A stretch of 64,000 nucleotides of DNA from an uncultured Cohaesibacter sp. (GTDB taxonomy: Bacteria > Pseudomonadota > Alphaproteobacteria > Rhizobiales > Cohaesibacteraceae). The stretch is taken from positions 3,956,001 to 4,020,000 of the forward strand of contig NZ_OY761553.1 in assembly GCF_963664735.1 (NCBI RefSeq). The letters are read 5' to 3'. This document shows positions 28,824 through 38,104 of this stretch, in pieces. The position numbers and the translations under genes are program-made. The notes beneath the pieces are model-generated. The model was not told the origin of the DNA and searched no databases. It saw nothing but the letters and a program-made list of their open reading frames with translations. Each line of letters opens with the position of its first letter. The stretch's first letter is position 1.

Positions 28824-29690
28824 ATGCTTGAATGGAAATGCATGACCTCTCATGGAAAGAAGAATCCGCTTTCGGGCGGTCGATGGGGCGCACCAGTCCG
28901 TGCAGCTTTTATCGTCAGTTTCGCTTTAGGCGTCAGCGCTATCGCACCTCAGGCTCGGGCGACAGATATTGATGCAAGTTTTGCTATTTCCATCGCGGGT
29001 ATTCCCGTTGGCAGTGGCACTGTCAAGGCAACGGTGAAGGGCAACCATTATTCAATCGACGGGTTTGCCAAGACTTCCGGGATTTCGCGTCTCTTTATAG
29101 ACAGTAAGGGGCGAGCCGTAAGCGAGGGAGCTTTCAGCGGTGATCGCATACTTCCCTCCATGTATGCGCTGAACTCTCAGGAAGACAAGATCCATAACAT
29201 TGTGCAGATCGCCATGCGTTCGGGCAATGTCAGCGACTTTTCAGCGTCGCCGCCGCTTTCCAAGCATTCGGATCGTATTCCCTTGCGCCGGGTTCATACG
29301 CGCGGCATCGTTGATCCGCTTAGCAGTTTGCTGATGTCTGTTCGGTCCAATAAGGATCGCGTGGGTAAGGCTGTTTGTGACCGCACTGTGCGGATGTTTG
29401 ATGGCCGCTGGCGCTACAATATTGAGCTTTACTACAAGGAAACCAAGAAGGTTCGTTCGGCGCAACGGGACTCCTATTCAGGCCCGGCCACTGTTTGTGG
29501 GGCTCGTGTTCGCTTTGTTGCCGGGCATCGACCCAACAAGAAGAGCACCAAATATATGGAAGAGAACAAGGATATGGAAGCCTGGTTCATTCCTGTCGGA
29601 GACGAACCCGTCGTTGCGGTGTATCGGTTGCAAGTCGGGACCATGGTCGGGCGCATGGTGCTCAATGCTCGCGAAATCTCCATTCAGTAG
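28824..29690 (+). CDS. Exported DUF3108-domain protein
   Basis: The 288-residue protein has a basic start and a hydrophobic signal (~25-45) ending in ARA, then a DUF3108 domain (FAISIAGIPVGSG near its start; the DG..Y pattern and VCGARVRF further on). DUF3108 proteins are periplasmic beta-rich proteins of unknown function, often near rpmB in Hyphomicrobiales. The stop is followed by a good terminator, so it seems a single-gene unit. Confidence 0.85.
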   Translation: MLEWKCMTSHGKKNPLSGGRWGAPVRAAFIVSFALGVSAIAPQARATDIDASFAISIAGIPVGSGTVKATVKGNHYSIDGFAKTSGISRLFIDSKGRAVSEGAFSGDRILPSMYALNSQEDKIHNIVQIAMRSGNVSDFSASPPLSKHSDRIPLRRVHTRGIVDPLSSLLMSVRSNKDRVGKAVCDRTVRMFDGRWRYNIELYYKETKKVRSAQRDSYSGPATVCGARVRFVAGHRPNKKSTKYMEENKDMEAWFIPVGDEPVVAVYRLQVGTMVGRMVLNAREISIQ

Positions 29691-29752
29691 AGTCTGGTAA
29701 TAGATTCTGTCAGGTGTCGGCGACAATAGACACAGGACCGAAAATTCATGAC

Positions 29753-29775
29753 AAGGGGCCAATGGCCCCTTTTTT
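29753..29775 (+). terminator. Rho-independent terminator after DUF3108 gene
   Basis: AAGGGGCC/GGCCCCTT stem with a three-base loop, followed by TTTT. Confidence 0.9.
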
Positions 29776-30654
29776 ATTGCCTTGTTCCTATGGGCAAGCC
29801 GGGGGCTTCCTGTCTCCCTCTCTCCCTCTCTCCTGTCCTCGTTGTATGACTGTCCGGCTCGGGCTAACCCCGCTCTTGGCCCACTTGCCTTGTTGCGCCA
29901 ATTGCAAAATGCAAGCGCGCGTCCGCCCTTGCGGCCATTTCTGTATCAAATCGGGAAATTGTCTTAACGGCTTTGCTTGATGCCAAGCGTGGGTCTGGTT
30001 TTGCTGGTTGGAGGGGGACTAGATATGGTGCGTCACCTCGATATTTTCATATATTTAGGCGGAACAAAATAAAAACATCGTTTCATCAGCGATTCGTGCT
30101 GACTTTGTTCTGTCTGCGTTCAAAAGGTTAATGCGGGGCGTCTTGTTGTGGCCCAAAAGTTAACCCCTTTACAAAGGGCGGTCTGTTCCATTTTGGGGCG
30201 TCTTGTTTAAAATTTTAACGCTTTTCACTCTGGCCTTCTGGTTCCCGGTTTCTTGCAATGGCTGGCTTTTGCAATATCTTGTGTCTGTCATCATGTTGTT
30301 ATCTATATCTTGCAAGAACAAAAGCGGAACCTGATTGAGTCAGCGATTCGGCCATGATTCGTTCCAGACTCGTTCTATTGGTTAATTTGTCTCCGGCTCT
30401 CGTAAATTTTGTCCATAAGCGATTCTACAGCCTGTTCAGCGCTTCTGCCGTTGCACATGGGGTATAATTGTTGCAATGATAGGGCGCGTCAGCTTTTGGC
30501 CCATGCTTTGTTGTTGCTATCGGGCTCTGGGGTGACTATCTGATTTACAGACGAGCGTGTGGTGTTCCGATTGGAGACCCTATTGCTTTTATGATGACAA
30601 TGACTGAGCCGACTTTTGTTCCGATTGGCTCAGAGCTAGATCAATGCCAGGCCC
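29776..30654. other. Long intergenic leader before the helicase gene, with direct repeats
   Basis: Nearly 880 bases without a convincing gene. It holds three pairs of exact direct repeats: GGGGCGTCTTGTT at 30135-30147 and 30195-30207, TCAGCGATTCG at 30086-30096 and 30340-30350, and TGTTCCGATTGG at 30563-30574 and 30617-30628. A 44-codon Cys-rich frame at 29846-29980 has no ribosome binding site that I can see. It may be a long regulatory leader or degraded sequence. Confidence 0.5.
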
Positions 30655-33600
30655 ATGAGCAAAAAAACTGATAGCGTTTCCCCCTTTGCTTCACTGGCTG
30701 ATTTCGGGCAATCCCTGAAAAAAGAGCGTGACAGAAAGGCCGAAGCGGAGAAGGCAAGCCGCGCTGCTGCGAACCGGCGGGCGGAATTGGCCGATCCGGC
30801 CAGGGGCTTTTCCGGCATAGAGGCCGAGCTTATGCGCCATGCCCAATCGCAGGGAACGGCGCTGGGGCGGCGCGGCAAGACTGGCTCTGATGGCGGCGCC
30901 TTGCGGCAGATGGAAGAAAAGGCAAAGGCAGCCAGCAAGGCCGAGGCTCGCAGCCATTCTTCAGCCAGTGTTCCTGCCAGTTCTTCTGTCGGTCAGGGAA
31001 TTTCTACTGCTGTTCGATCCGAGATTGCCTCGCCTTTGTCGCCTGCATCTTCTCCAAACAGAGCAAATGCTGATTCTCTGACCACAAGAGCGCCCGGCTG
31101 GGGTAACGAGTTTGGCGGAAAGCCTGCCACTGGTGGTGCGCAAGGCCGTGTGACGGCTATCCTTGGTCCTACCAATACCGGCAAGACCTATATGGCGATC
31201 GAGCGCATGATAGCCCATTCATCGGGTATTATCGGATTGCCTTTGCGTCTGCTGGCACGAGAGGTGTATGGCAAGCTGGTTGCCAAGGTCGGCAAGGATC
31301 TTGTGGCGCTTCATACCGGAGAAGAGCGCATTGTGCCTGAGGGCGCGCGCTATCATGTCTGTACGGTCGAGGCGATGCCTGCGGAGGCTGATGTCGCTTT
31401 TGTCGCTATTGATGAGGTTCAGCTTGCGTCTGATTTCGAGCGCGGGCATGTCTTTACGGATCGCCTTTTGCATTTGCGCGGGCGAGAGGAAACGCTCCTG
31501 TTAGGAGCTGAAACCATGAAGCCGATGATCGAGATGCTGCTGCCTCATGCGACGATCATCACCCGGCCTCGCATGTCACAACTTTCCTATATTGGCCAAA
31601 AAAAGCTCTCTCGGCTTCCTCGGCGTTCTGCTGTGGTGACATTTTCGGTGAACGATGTTTACGCCATCGCCGAGCTCGTGCGGCGCCAGAGGGGCGGGGC
31701 AGCTGTCGTTATGGGAAGCCTCAGTCCGCGCACGCGCAATGCGCAGGTGGAGCTGTTCCAGAACGGAGATGTGGACCACCTGATTGCGACCGATGCCATC
31801 GGCATGGGGCTTAATCTGGATTTGGATCACGTCGCTTTTGCGGCGGAGAAGAAATTTGATGGATTTCAGCACCGTCGTCTGACAGCGGCTGAGCTTGCGC
31901 AGATTGCGGGGCGGGCTGGTCGTCATACCCGCGATGGCACGTTTGGCGTGACAGGGCGCGTGGCTCCGTTTGAAGATGATCTGGTGGAGCAGCTGGAGTT
32001 GCATGTTTTTCAGCCCATAAAAATGCTTCAGTGGCGCAATCGCCTTCTGGATTTCAACAGTTACGCCGATTTGATTGCTTCTCTCGAAGTGGCTCCGGGC
32101 AAGCCGGGGCTGACGCGCTCCTTGCCGGCCAGCGATTTGCAGGCGCTGGAACTGCTCTACAAGAGCCGAGAGATCCGAAGGCGGGTGAATGAGCCCTCAG
32201 AGTTGAAATTACTGTGGGATGTTTGTCAGGTTCCCGACTATCGGAAAATTGCACCTACCAATCATGCCGAATTGATTGGTATGCTGTTCCAGCAGTTGGA
32301 AGACCGAGGCACTTTGTCTCAGGAATGGCTTGCTGCACAAATTTCATATGCGGATAGAATTGATGGCGATATTGACACACTCGCCAATAGAATTGCACAT
32401 ATCCGCACTTGGACCTTTGTTGCTAACAAAAAGGGGTGGCTAGATGATCCCCTTTTGTGGCAAGAGAAGACCAGAGCCGTGGAGGATCGTCTGTCAGACG
32501 CCCTGCATGAGCGACTTACCAAGCGCTTCCTGGATAGGCGCACAAGTGTATTGATGAAACGTCTGAGAGAAAAAGCAATGCTCGAAGCGGAAATTACTCC
32601 TGCCGGTGACGTGCTGGTGGAAGGCCAGCATGTTGGTCAATTGCATGGATTTCGCTTTGCGCCCGATGTGAGTGCCGAAGGCAACGATGCCAAAGCCATT
32701 CATGCCGCTGCGCAGAAGGTCCTGTCTGTAGAGTTCGAGAACAGATCGGAAAAAATAGCCGGAGCGGCCAATGATCAGTTTTTGCTATCGGGAGATGGCA
32801 TGCTGCGTTGGCAGGGAGCCCCGATTGCCAAACTAGTGGCCGGCGATACGGTTTTGAAACCGAGGCTAATGGTTTTGGCAGATGAAGGTTTGAGTGGAGT
32901 GGCACTGGAGAATGTGCAGTCTCGCATCAACCTCTGGCTGAATAACCATGTCAATCTGTTGTTGCAGCCTCTTGTAGAGTTGTCTGGAACAGAGGAACTT
33001 GATGGAATTGCCAAGGGTTTGGCTTTCCAACTGGTTGAAAATCTTGGTATTTTGGATCGCCGTTCGGTTGCAGAAGATGTGCGTTCGCTTGATCAGGATG
33101 CCCGGGCTTCTCTGCGCAAGTTCGGTGTTCGCTTCGGCGCTTACCATATCTATGTTCCTGCGCTTCTGAAGCCTGCACCCAGCACTTTGCTGGTCATGAT
33201 GTGGGCGTTGCACAATGGTGGCATAGAACAGGACGGCGTTGTCGAAGTGCCATCCTTGTCTGCTTCTGGGCGGACGTCTATACCGGTCAATGAGGCTATT
33301 TCGCCAGCTCTCTACAAGACCGTTGGCTTTGGTGTTTACGGCAAGAGAGCTGTTCGCATTGATATTCTGGAACGTCTGGCAGACCTCATTCGCCCGCTGC
33401 TGAGCTGGCGTCCGACAGAGGAAACGCCGGAGCCTCCTGAAGGGGTTGTGGATCGTGGCTTTACCGTCACCGTTGCCATGACATCTCTTTTGGGCTGCGC
33501 TGGAGAAGATTTCTCGACCATCCTGAAGTCTCTTGGCTATCGTGTGGAACGTCGCAAAATTGAGTCGACCCCTGCCGAGGCAGATGCTGCCAAAGAGAAT

Positions 33601-34098
33601 TTTGAGGCTGAAGCTGCTGCTGAAATCGCTGCCGAATCTGCTTCTTCAGAGGCGGTTGAGCAGCCAGAAGCCGCTCCGGAGGCTAGTTCTCCACAGGATA
33701 GTACACCTGTATCTGAGGGTGCTGATGAAGCCGCTTCAGGTGTCGCTGAGGTCGTTTCCGAGGCTGACGCAGAAGAAGAAGAGAAGTGGCTGGAGATCTG
33801 GCGCCCGGGTGGTCGTGGTGATCGTCGTCCGAATAGACAGGGCCAGCGTCAGAAATCTGGTCCGAGAACTAGTGGTCGCGACAGCCAAAACAATGGACAA
33901 AAGGATTTCCGCAAAGGCGGAAAGCGCAATGGTCCTCGCTCTGAAGGTGGCTTCAAAGGTGGAAACCGTTCTGGTGGCCCGGACAAGGGGCGCGGTAAGC
34001 CGCGTGATCAGGCTCCTCGTAAGCCTGAGAAGGTCGCAGATCCGGATTCTCCATTTGCAGCACTGGCAGCCTTGAAAGCAAATCTGGATAAGAAGTAA
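30655..34098 (+). CDS. SUV3-like DExH RNA helicase with long low-complexity tail
   Basis: The 1147-residue protein has an Ala/Lys/Glu-rich N-terminus, then a helicase core: Walker A GPTNTGKT (~172-179), DEVQ (~253-256, the SUV3-type box), and motif VI in QIAGRAGRHTRDG (~416). A SUV3 C-terminal-like region follows. From ~residue 980 the sequence turns into an Ala/Glu/Ser-rich stretch and then a Arg/Gly/Lys/Asn-rich tail (~1045-1130), a likely RNA-binding disordered tail. Alphaproteobacterial homologues of mitochondrial SUV3 are known; the role in RNA decay is inferred. A terminator follows at 34138. Confidence 0.88.
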   Translation: MSKKTDSVSPFASLADFGQSLKKERDRKAEAEKASRAAANRRAELADPARGFSGIEAELMRHAQSQGTALGRRGKTGSDGGALRQMEEKAKAASKAEARSHSSASVPASSSVGQGISTAVRSEIASPLSPASSPNRANADSLTTRAPGWGNEFGGKPATGGAQGRVTAILGPTNTGKTYMAIERMIAHSSGIIGLPLRLLAREVYGKLVAKVGKDLVALHTGEERIVPEGARYHVCTVEAMPAEADVAFVAIDEVQLASDFERGHVFTDRLLHLRGREETLLLGAETMKPMIEMLLPHATIITRPRMSQLSYIGQKKLSRLPRRSAVVTFSVNDVYAIAELVRRQRGGAAVVMGSLSPRTRNAQVELFQNGDVDHLIATDAIGMGLNLDLDHVAFAAEKKFDGFQHRRLTAAELAQIAGRAGRHTRDGTFGVTGRVAPFEDDLVEQLELHVFQPIKMLQWRNRLLDFNSYADLIASLEVAPGKPGLTRSLPASDLQALELLYKSREIRRRVNEPSELKLLWDVCQVPDYRKIAPTNHAELIGMLFQQLEDRGTLSQEWLAAQISYADRIDGDIDTLANRIAHIRTWTFVANKKGWLDDPLLWQEKTRAVEDRLSDALHERLTKRFLDRRTSVLMKRLREKAMLEAEITPAGDVLVEGQHVGQLHGFRFAPDVSAEGNDAKAIHAAAQKVLSVEFENRSEKIAGAANDQFLLSGDGMLRWQGAPIAKLVAGDTVLKPRLMVLADEGLSGVALENVQSRINLWLNNHVNLLLQPLVELSGTEELDGIAKGLAFQLVENLGILDRRSVAEDVRSLDQDARASLRKFGVRFGAYHIYVPALLKPAPSTLLVMMWALHNGGIEQDGVVEVPSLSASGRTSIPVNEAISPALYKTVGFGVYGKRAVRIDILERLADLIRPLLSWRPTEETPEPPEGVVDRGFTVTVAMTSLLGCAGEDFSTILKSLGYRVERRKIESTPAEADAAKENFEAEAAAEIAAESASSEAVEQPEAAPEASSPQDSTPVSEGADEAASGVAEVVSEADAEEEEKWLEIWRPGGRGDRRPNRQGQRQKSGPRTSGRDSQNNGQKDFRKGGKRNGPRSEGGFKGGNRSGGPDKGRGKPRDQAPRKPEKVADPDSPFAALAALKANLDKK

Positions 34099-34137
34099 GC
34101 CCGGACCGTCTGGTGGGTTTCTTCAGTCAATTGATCG

Positions 34138-34187
34138 GCATGCCGCGTGGTCGCAGTTTTGAGCGCCAGGCGGCATGCTTTTTATTT
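34138..34187 (+). terminator. Terminator hairpin between helicase and S4-domain gene
   Basis: A nine-base perfect stem, GCATGCCGC with GCGGCATGC, loop of 23 bases, then TTTTTATTT. It ends only nine bases before the ATG of the S4-domain gene, so it lies in that gene's leader. Confidence 0.75.
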
Positions 34188-34195
34188 GGTGAGTG

Positions 34196-34585
34196 ATGAG
34201 CGAAGAAAGTTCCAAATTACGCATTGATAAATGGCTCTGGTTTGCCAGAGTCGCCAAAACCAGAAGTCTGGCTGCCAAACTTGTGACATCGGGCAATGTC
34301 CGGGTTAACAAGGAGAAGATTTCTGCTGCCAGCAGGCAAATCAAGCCCGGTGATGTTTTGACAATCGCCAAGGCGGACAATATCCGCATTCTGGAGGTCG
34401 TCGCTCTTGGAACGCGCAGAGGGCCAGCCCCTGAAGCCCAGCTGCTCTATAATGATCATTCGCCAGCGCCTGTGAAGCGAGAGGATGCTCCCAAGATTGG
34501 CATTGAGCATGATGCTCATGCGGGGCGTCCAACCAAGAGAGATCGGCGACAACTGATGAAGCTCAAGCGCAATCCGTTTGAATAG
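34196..34585 (+). CDS. S4-domain RNA-binding protein (HslR-like)
   Basis: The 129-residue protein has an N-terminal S4 domain, LRIDKWLWFARVAKTRSLA.. with SGNVRVN (~residues 8-60), and a basic C-terminus (RPTKRDRRQLMKLKRNPFE). HslR of E. coli rescues stalled 50S subunits carrying nascent chains. ATG at 34196 is chosen; a GTG one codon upstream is possible. The gene begins right behind a terminator-like hairpin, which may regulate it. Confidence 0.87.
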   Translation: MSEESSKLRIDKWLWFARVAKTRSLAAKLVTSGNVRVNKEKISAASRQIKPGDVLTIAKADNIRILEVVALGTRRGPAPEAQLLYNDHSPAPVKREDAPKIGIEHDAHAGRPTKRDRRQLMKLKRNPFE

Positions 34586-35012
34586 GCTTTGGCCTGCAGA
34601 TAGTTCACTATCTTGGCTGTTTAGCATTTTCGTTCGAAATCCAGTATTCCCTAAAATGTGGACTTGTGAATGCATCTTTCTTTTGCAAAAGTGGAGCGCG
34701 GTTTGAGACTTTCGGTTCAGCCCCGGAGCCAGTTTGGTCTGGACACCAGAGCCGAGGTCTTCGAATTCGGGCGTCTCAAGAATGGCGCAATTAATCCCCG
34801 TGTTATTGCTTGAATGCCGGGCGCAAAAGCGATAGCTAGAACGTAACTCGAATGGGAGTGGGTTGAATATTTAGCTGCGAGACCTTGTTCCGGCTTTTGG
34901 ATCGCCAGAAATGCTGATCAGCAAGGGAAAAGGCGAGCTTTGTATCTTCCTCCCGCGATAGATCAATTTGAACGATAGCAGAGATTTTGCTGCATCGTGT
35001 GCGGAGTATGTG
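34586..35012. other. Intergenic region before fdxA
   Basis: About 430 bases. A 47-codon frame at 34670-34813 has no clear ribosome binding site and no recognisable product. The fdxA promoter should lie towards the right end. Nothing else was recognised. Confidence 0.4.
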
Positions 35013-35348
35013 ATGACTTACGTCGTGACCGACAATTGCATCAAATGCAAATATACAGATTGTGTGGAAGTTTGCCCGGTTGACTGCTTCTACGAAGGTG
35101 AGAATTTTTTGGTGATCAATCCGGACGAATGCATTGATTGCGGCGTCTGTGAACCGGAATGCCCTGCTGAAGCGATTAAGCCAGATACGGAACCTGGCCT
35201 TGAACAGTGGCTTGAAATCAATGCTAAATTCTGTGAAGTCTGGCCTAATATCACCGTGCAGAAAGAGCCGATGGAAGAAGCAAAGAAGTGGGATGGCGTT
35301 GAAAGCAAATTGAAATATTTGTCTGAAAAGCCCGGCGAAGGTGATTGA
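35013..35348 (+). CDS. fdxA: 7Fe ferredoxin FdxA
   Basis: The 111-residue protein has the 3Fe-4S and 4Fe-4S cluster Cys set: [17 protein letters not shown] and [12 protein letters not shown]. The C-terminal extension ([18 protein letters not shown]) is usual in the alphaproteobacterial FdxA group. It is a low-potential electron carrier. ATG 35013 has GGAG eight bases upstream; an in-frame start at 34968 would add a leader not seen in the family. Confidence 0.93.
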   Translation: MTYVVTDNCIKCKYTDCVEVCPVDCFYEGENFLVINPDECIDCGVCEPECPAEAIKPDTEPGLEQWLEINAKFCEVWPNITVQKEPMEEAKKWDGVESKLKYLSEKPGEGD

Positions 35349-35381
35349 AGAATATTAGTTATGCGTTTTTAATATAGCAAG

Positions 35382-35415
35382 GCCGGGCGCTTCTCACTAG
35401 GCGACCGGCTTTTTT
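35382..35415 (+). terminator. Rho-independent terminator after fdxA
   Basis: GCCGG-N-CGC paired with GCG-N-CCGGC (one internal mismatch), followed by TTTTTTCTT. Confidence 0.8.
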
Positions 35416-35600
35416 CTTAAGAATAAATACTATTATTTTTATGCGCGAAAATGGCGGAAATCTGCGCTAGATTGAGCATTTCTCTCGAAGATACGGAAAG
35501 GGGAGAGGGGTGTTGGCATATTTGATCACAATCAAAGTTTGGAAAATATGCAAAAATGTGATATTCTCCCTCAATCAGCTGATAAAGGAAGGTAACACGG

Positions 35601-35621
35601 CTCCTACTCAGGAGTTTTTTT
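35601..35621 (+). terminator. Orphan terminator-like hairpin upstream of carD
   Basis: CTCCT/AGGAG with a four-base loop, followed by seven T residues. It lies about 190 bases beyond the fdxA terminator and so may end a separate short transcript. Confidence 0.6.
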
Positions 35622-35771
35622 ATGCGTATTTCGAGCAAGATGCAATGTGAAAGTACGCAATCCACATAACGTGTGCCTATCTTATTTTGATGCAAACTCG
35701 TAACGCTGGAATGAACCTGATTGTATGACACAAATATGGATCTTACCAGCCTTACCCGAACGTATGCCGAC

Positions 35772-35798
35772 AAAGAGGGGGTGCCCTCTTTTGTTTTT
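35772..35798 (+). terminator. Terminator-like hairpin in the carD leader
   Basis: AAAGAGGG/CCCTCTTT with a four-base loop, followed by TGTTTTT. It ends 59 bases before the carD start codon. Confidence 0.7.
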
Positions 35799-35857
35799 GG
35801 AAAATCAGGCGGGCAAGGGCCCGCTTGTAGATTATGTGACGCGGGAGTTTCAAGCGT

Positions 35858-36412
35858 ATGGCAATCAAAAAAGCCACCCAACGTCAGGGCTTTAAAATCA
35901 ACGAATTTATTGTCTATCCGGCTCATGGTGTGGGTCAAATTGTTAATATCGAAGAGCAGGAAGTTGCAGGTCTGGCTCTCGAGTTGTTCGTTATCAATTT
36001 CGAACAAGACAAGATGACCCTGCGTGTTCCAACCGGCAAAGTTGCCTCTGTTGGTATGCGTAAACTGTCGGAAGAAGAGACCGTTGAGAAAGCATTGACG
36101 ACGGTAACCGGACGCGCTCGTGTGAAGCGTACCATGTGGAGTCGCCGCGCACAGGAATATGAAGCAAAAATCAACTCTGGCGATTTGATGTCCATCGCCG
36201 AGGTCGTGCGTGATCTGTATCGGTCTGATACCCAGCCGGAGCAGTCATATTCCGAACGTCAGCTTTATGAAGCTGCAATTGATCGCATGGCACGTGAAGT
36301 GGCTGCGATTCGCAGACTTTCGACAACGGAAGCAGTGCACCTGATCGAGAAAAGCTTGTCCAAGAGCCCACGTCGTGGTGCCAGCAAGACCGAACAGGAA
36401 GCTGCCGCTTAA
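35858..36412 (+). CDS. CarD-family transcriptional regulator
   Basis: The 184-residue protein has an N-terminal CarD/TRCF RNA-polymerase-interacting domain (FKINEFIVYPAHGVGQIVNI over residues 12-31, with the usual Y-P-A-H-G-V-G core) and a helical C-terminal domain. CarD proteins stabilise open promoter complexes, often at ribosomal RNA promoters. GGAG stands about ten bases before the ATG. A strong terminator follows. Confidence 0.92.
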   Translation: MAIKKATQRQGFKINEFIVYPAHGVGQIVNIEEQEVAGLALELFVINFEQDKMTLRVPTGKVASVGMRKLSEEETVEKALTTVTGRARVKRTMWSRRAQEYEAKINSGDLMSIAEVVRDLYRSDTQPEQSYSERQLYEAAIDRMAREVAAIRRLSTTEAVHLIEKSLSKSPRRGASKTEQEAAA

Positions 36413-36450
36413 CAGGGGTTATACCCTTTTGAGCAAGGTTTCGAATTTGA

Positions 36451-36487
36451 AAAACCCCGGAAGCGCCAAGCGCTTCCGGGGTTTTGT
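36451..36487. terminator. Bidirectional terminator between carD and the M48 protease gene
   Basis: A long perfect stem, CCCCGGAAGCGC with GCGCTTCCGGGG family pairing around a short loop, flanked by GAAAAA on the left and TTTTGTTT on the right. It suits the convergent genes on both strands. Confidence 0.9.
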
Positions 36488-36517
36488 TTCTCTTGCGTCA
36501 GAAACTGAAAAGCAGGT

Positions 36518-37993
36518 TCAGTCCATCTGCGTGATCAATTTGACTTTCTGACCGCTTTTAAGATGGTTGTCCTGCTTGATATCGTTCAGAATTTTAAACA
36601 GCGTCAGCTTGTCATCGGTGCCCGTCATGCGCTCGGCCATCTTTTCAACCGTATCTCCGTAGCCTGCGGTCACAATGCTGATTCTCAAGGGCTTGAATGC
36701 GTTGGCCTGTTCGTAAGTCAGCGTCTGGAAACTGTTCACGGTTTCTGCAATGGCACTTTCAAAGGTCGCGTCGGGCTCTGTTGTGGCAAAGACAAAGCGA
36801 TAGGTCGCTGTATTCACTCGAATGAGGGCGATGCGGAACGTCCAGCCTTTGGCTTCTGCCGCAGCCAATACCGCAGGATGGCCATTGATGGATTGTTCTC
36901 GAATTGACCCCGTGATCAGGCCGCTAACCCAGCCTGATTGCAGATAGCGTGTGAGTGGAACATCGGGGCTGACATTGACACCGTCAAAGCGCATGGCTGA
37001 TCCATTCGGGCTAACTGCCAATACCGCTTTCGAGGTGTTTTCCAAACGATAGCCTTGTGGTGGGCTAAAGCGGATGCGGAGACCGGGATGGATGTAGGCG
37101 TGTCCTCTGACGAAGCCCTCGTTTGGCGAGTCTCCATATAGAATGCCATCAATGGCATCGAGAAAGTCGTCTCTTTCTCTTGTTCCTATGTCTGGTCCGC
37201 CATAGCGCCGGGCCGCGAAAACAGCCTCCTTAATGCGCGCAGGTGTCGTGGGGTGGCTGGAAAGGAAGCTCGACTTGTCGCCATTTTCAGATCTGCCGGT
37301 CAAATAGGTGGCATAGCTTCCCATGGTCTCAAGGAACCGACTCGCAGCAAATGGGTCGAGGCCAGCCAAATAGGTCGTCTCAATTCCGATCTTGTCAGCT
37401 TCGAGCTCTTGCACCTGACTGAAGCTGGCCAAAGTTACCAATTGACGAGCCTTTACACTGGCTCCCTTCGTTGGCTGACTGACCATCTTGTCCATGACTT
37501 TGGAAACTAGCTCGGAGTTCTGCTTGGCTTCCGCTCTCGCTATGGCGTGGCGGGAGGTCACATGTGCCATTTCATGAGCTAGAACAGCTGCCAATTCAGC
37601 TTTATCATTGGCAAGCGCAATGAGGCCTCGGGTGACATAGAGATAGCCGCCCGGCAGAGCAAAGGCGTTGACCGATGGAGAATTCAGGATTGTTACTCGG
37701 TAGGGCCTACTTGGTTCGCTGGACGCAGCTACCAGGCGTCCAACCAGTTTTGAAACCATTTGTTCCAGATTTCGGTTCTCGTAGGCTCCGCCGTAGGCTT
37801 TCAGGATTTTGGGATGCTCTTTGGCGCCAATGGCGCGTTCAACGCTATCGCTGGGGGAAAGACCCGCAGGGGCAACGCCGGAGATAGTCGGCTCTTCCGA
37901 TCCGATCATGAAGCTTTTACAACCCGCAAGGAGCAGGAGGGACATGCAAAATGCCCCAACCAACTTCGACCTGCTATGGTAAATCTTGCTCAC
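36518..37993 (-). CDS. Lipoprotein M48 metalloprotease with C-terminal LysM-like domain
   Basis: The 491-residue protein has a lipobox (LLLLAGCKS, Cys near residue 25), an M48 protease domain with HEMAHVTSRHA (~residue 140) and a later zinc-ligand Glu region QELEADKIG. A C-terminal stretch, YGDTVEKMAERM..LNDI and GQKVKLI, resembles a LysM domain. Such BepA-like proteins act in outer-membrane protein quality control. GTG at 37993 with GGGGA upstream is preferred over a TTG at 38029. Confidence 0.87.
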   Translation of the reverse strand: MSKIYHSRSKLVGAFCMSLLLLAGCKSFMIGSEEPTISGVAPAGLSPSDSVERAIGAKEHPKILKAYGGAYENRNLEQMVSKLVGRLVAASSEPSRPYRVTILNSPSVNAFALPGGYLYVTRGLIALANDKAELAAVLAHEMAHVTSRHAIARAEAKQNSELVSKVMDKMVSQPTKGASVKARQLVTLASFSQVQELEADKIGIETTYLAGLDPFAASRFLETMGSYATYLTGRSENGDKSSFLSSHPTTPARIKEAVFAARRYGGPDIGTRERDDFLDAIDGILYGDSPNEGFVRGHAYIHPGLRIRFSPPQGYRLENTSKAVLAVSPNGSAMRFDGVNVSPDVPLTRYLQSGWVSGLITGSIREQSINGHPAVLAAAEAKGWTFRIALIRVNTATYRFVFATTEPDATFESAIAETVNSFQTLTYEQANAFKPLRISIVTAGYGDTVEKMAERMTGTDDKLTLFKILNDIKQDNHLKSGQKVKLITQMD

Positions 37994-38104
37994 TCTATTA
38001 TCCCCGAAATTGAATTTTGCTCTGATCAAGAAAGAGCCAAAGTGCCTAAATTACCCTTGATTGCGGCTTTTTCGTAACGCAATAAAATTAATTCCACTAG
38101 ATGT

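Larger units (their letters stand above)
35349..35857. other. Long region between fdxA and carD with several hairpins
   Basis: About 510 bases. Besides the fdxA terminator it has two further terminator-like hairpins at 35601-35621 and 35772-35798 and a third hairpin, GCGGGC/GCCCGC, at 35809-35824. No protein-coding gene was recognised. The layout suggests one or two small RNAs or an attenuating leader of carD. Confidence 0.5.

Noticed and set aside
29846-29980. A 44-codon Cys-rich frame (six Cys) that could be a small metal-binding or secreted peptide
   Set aside because: No ribosome binding site seen and it lies in degraded-looking sequence with a simple TCTCCC repeat just ahead; evidence too weak to call a gene.
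34670-34813. A 47-codon frame before fdxA
   Set aside because: No good ribosome binding site, no hydrophobic segment and no recognisable motif.
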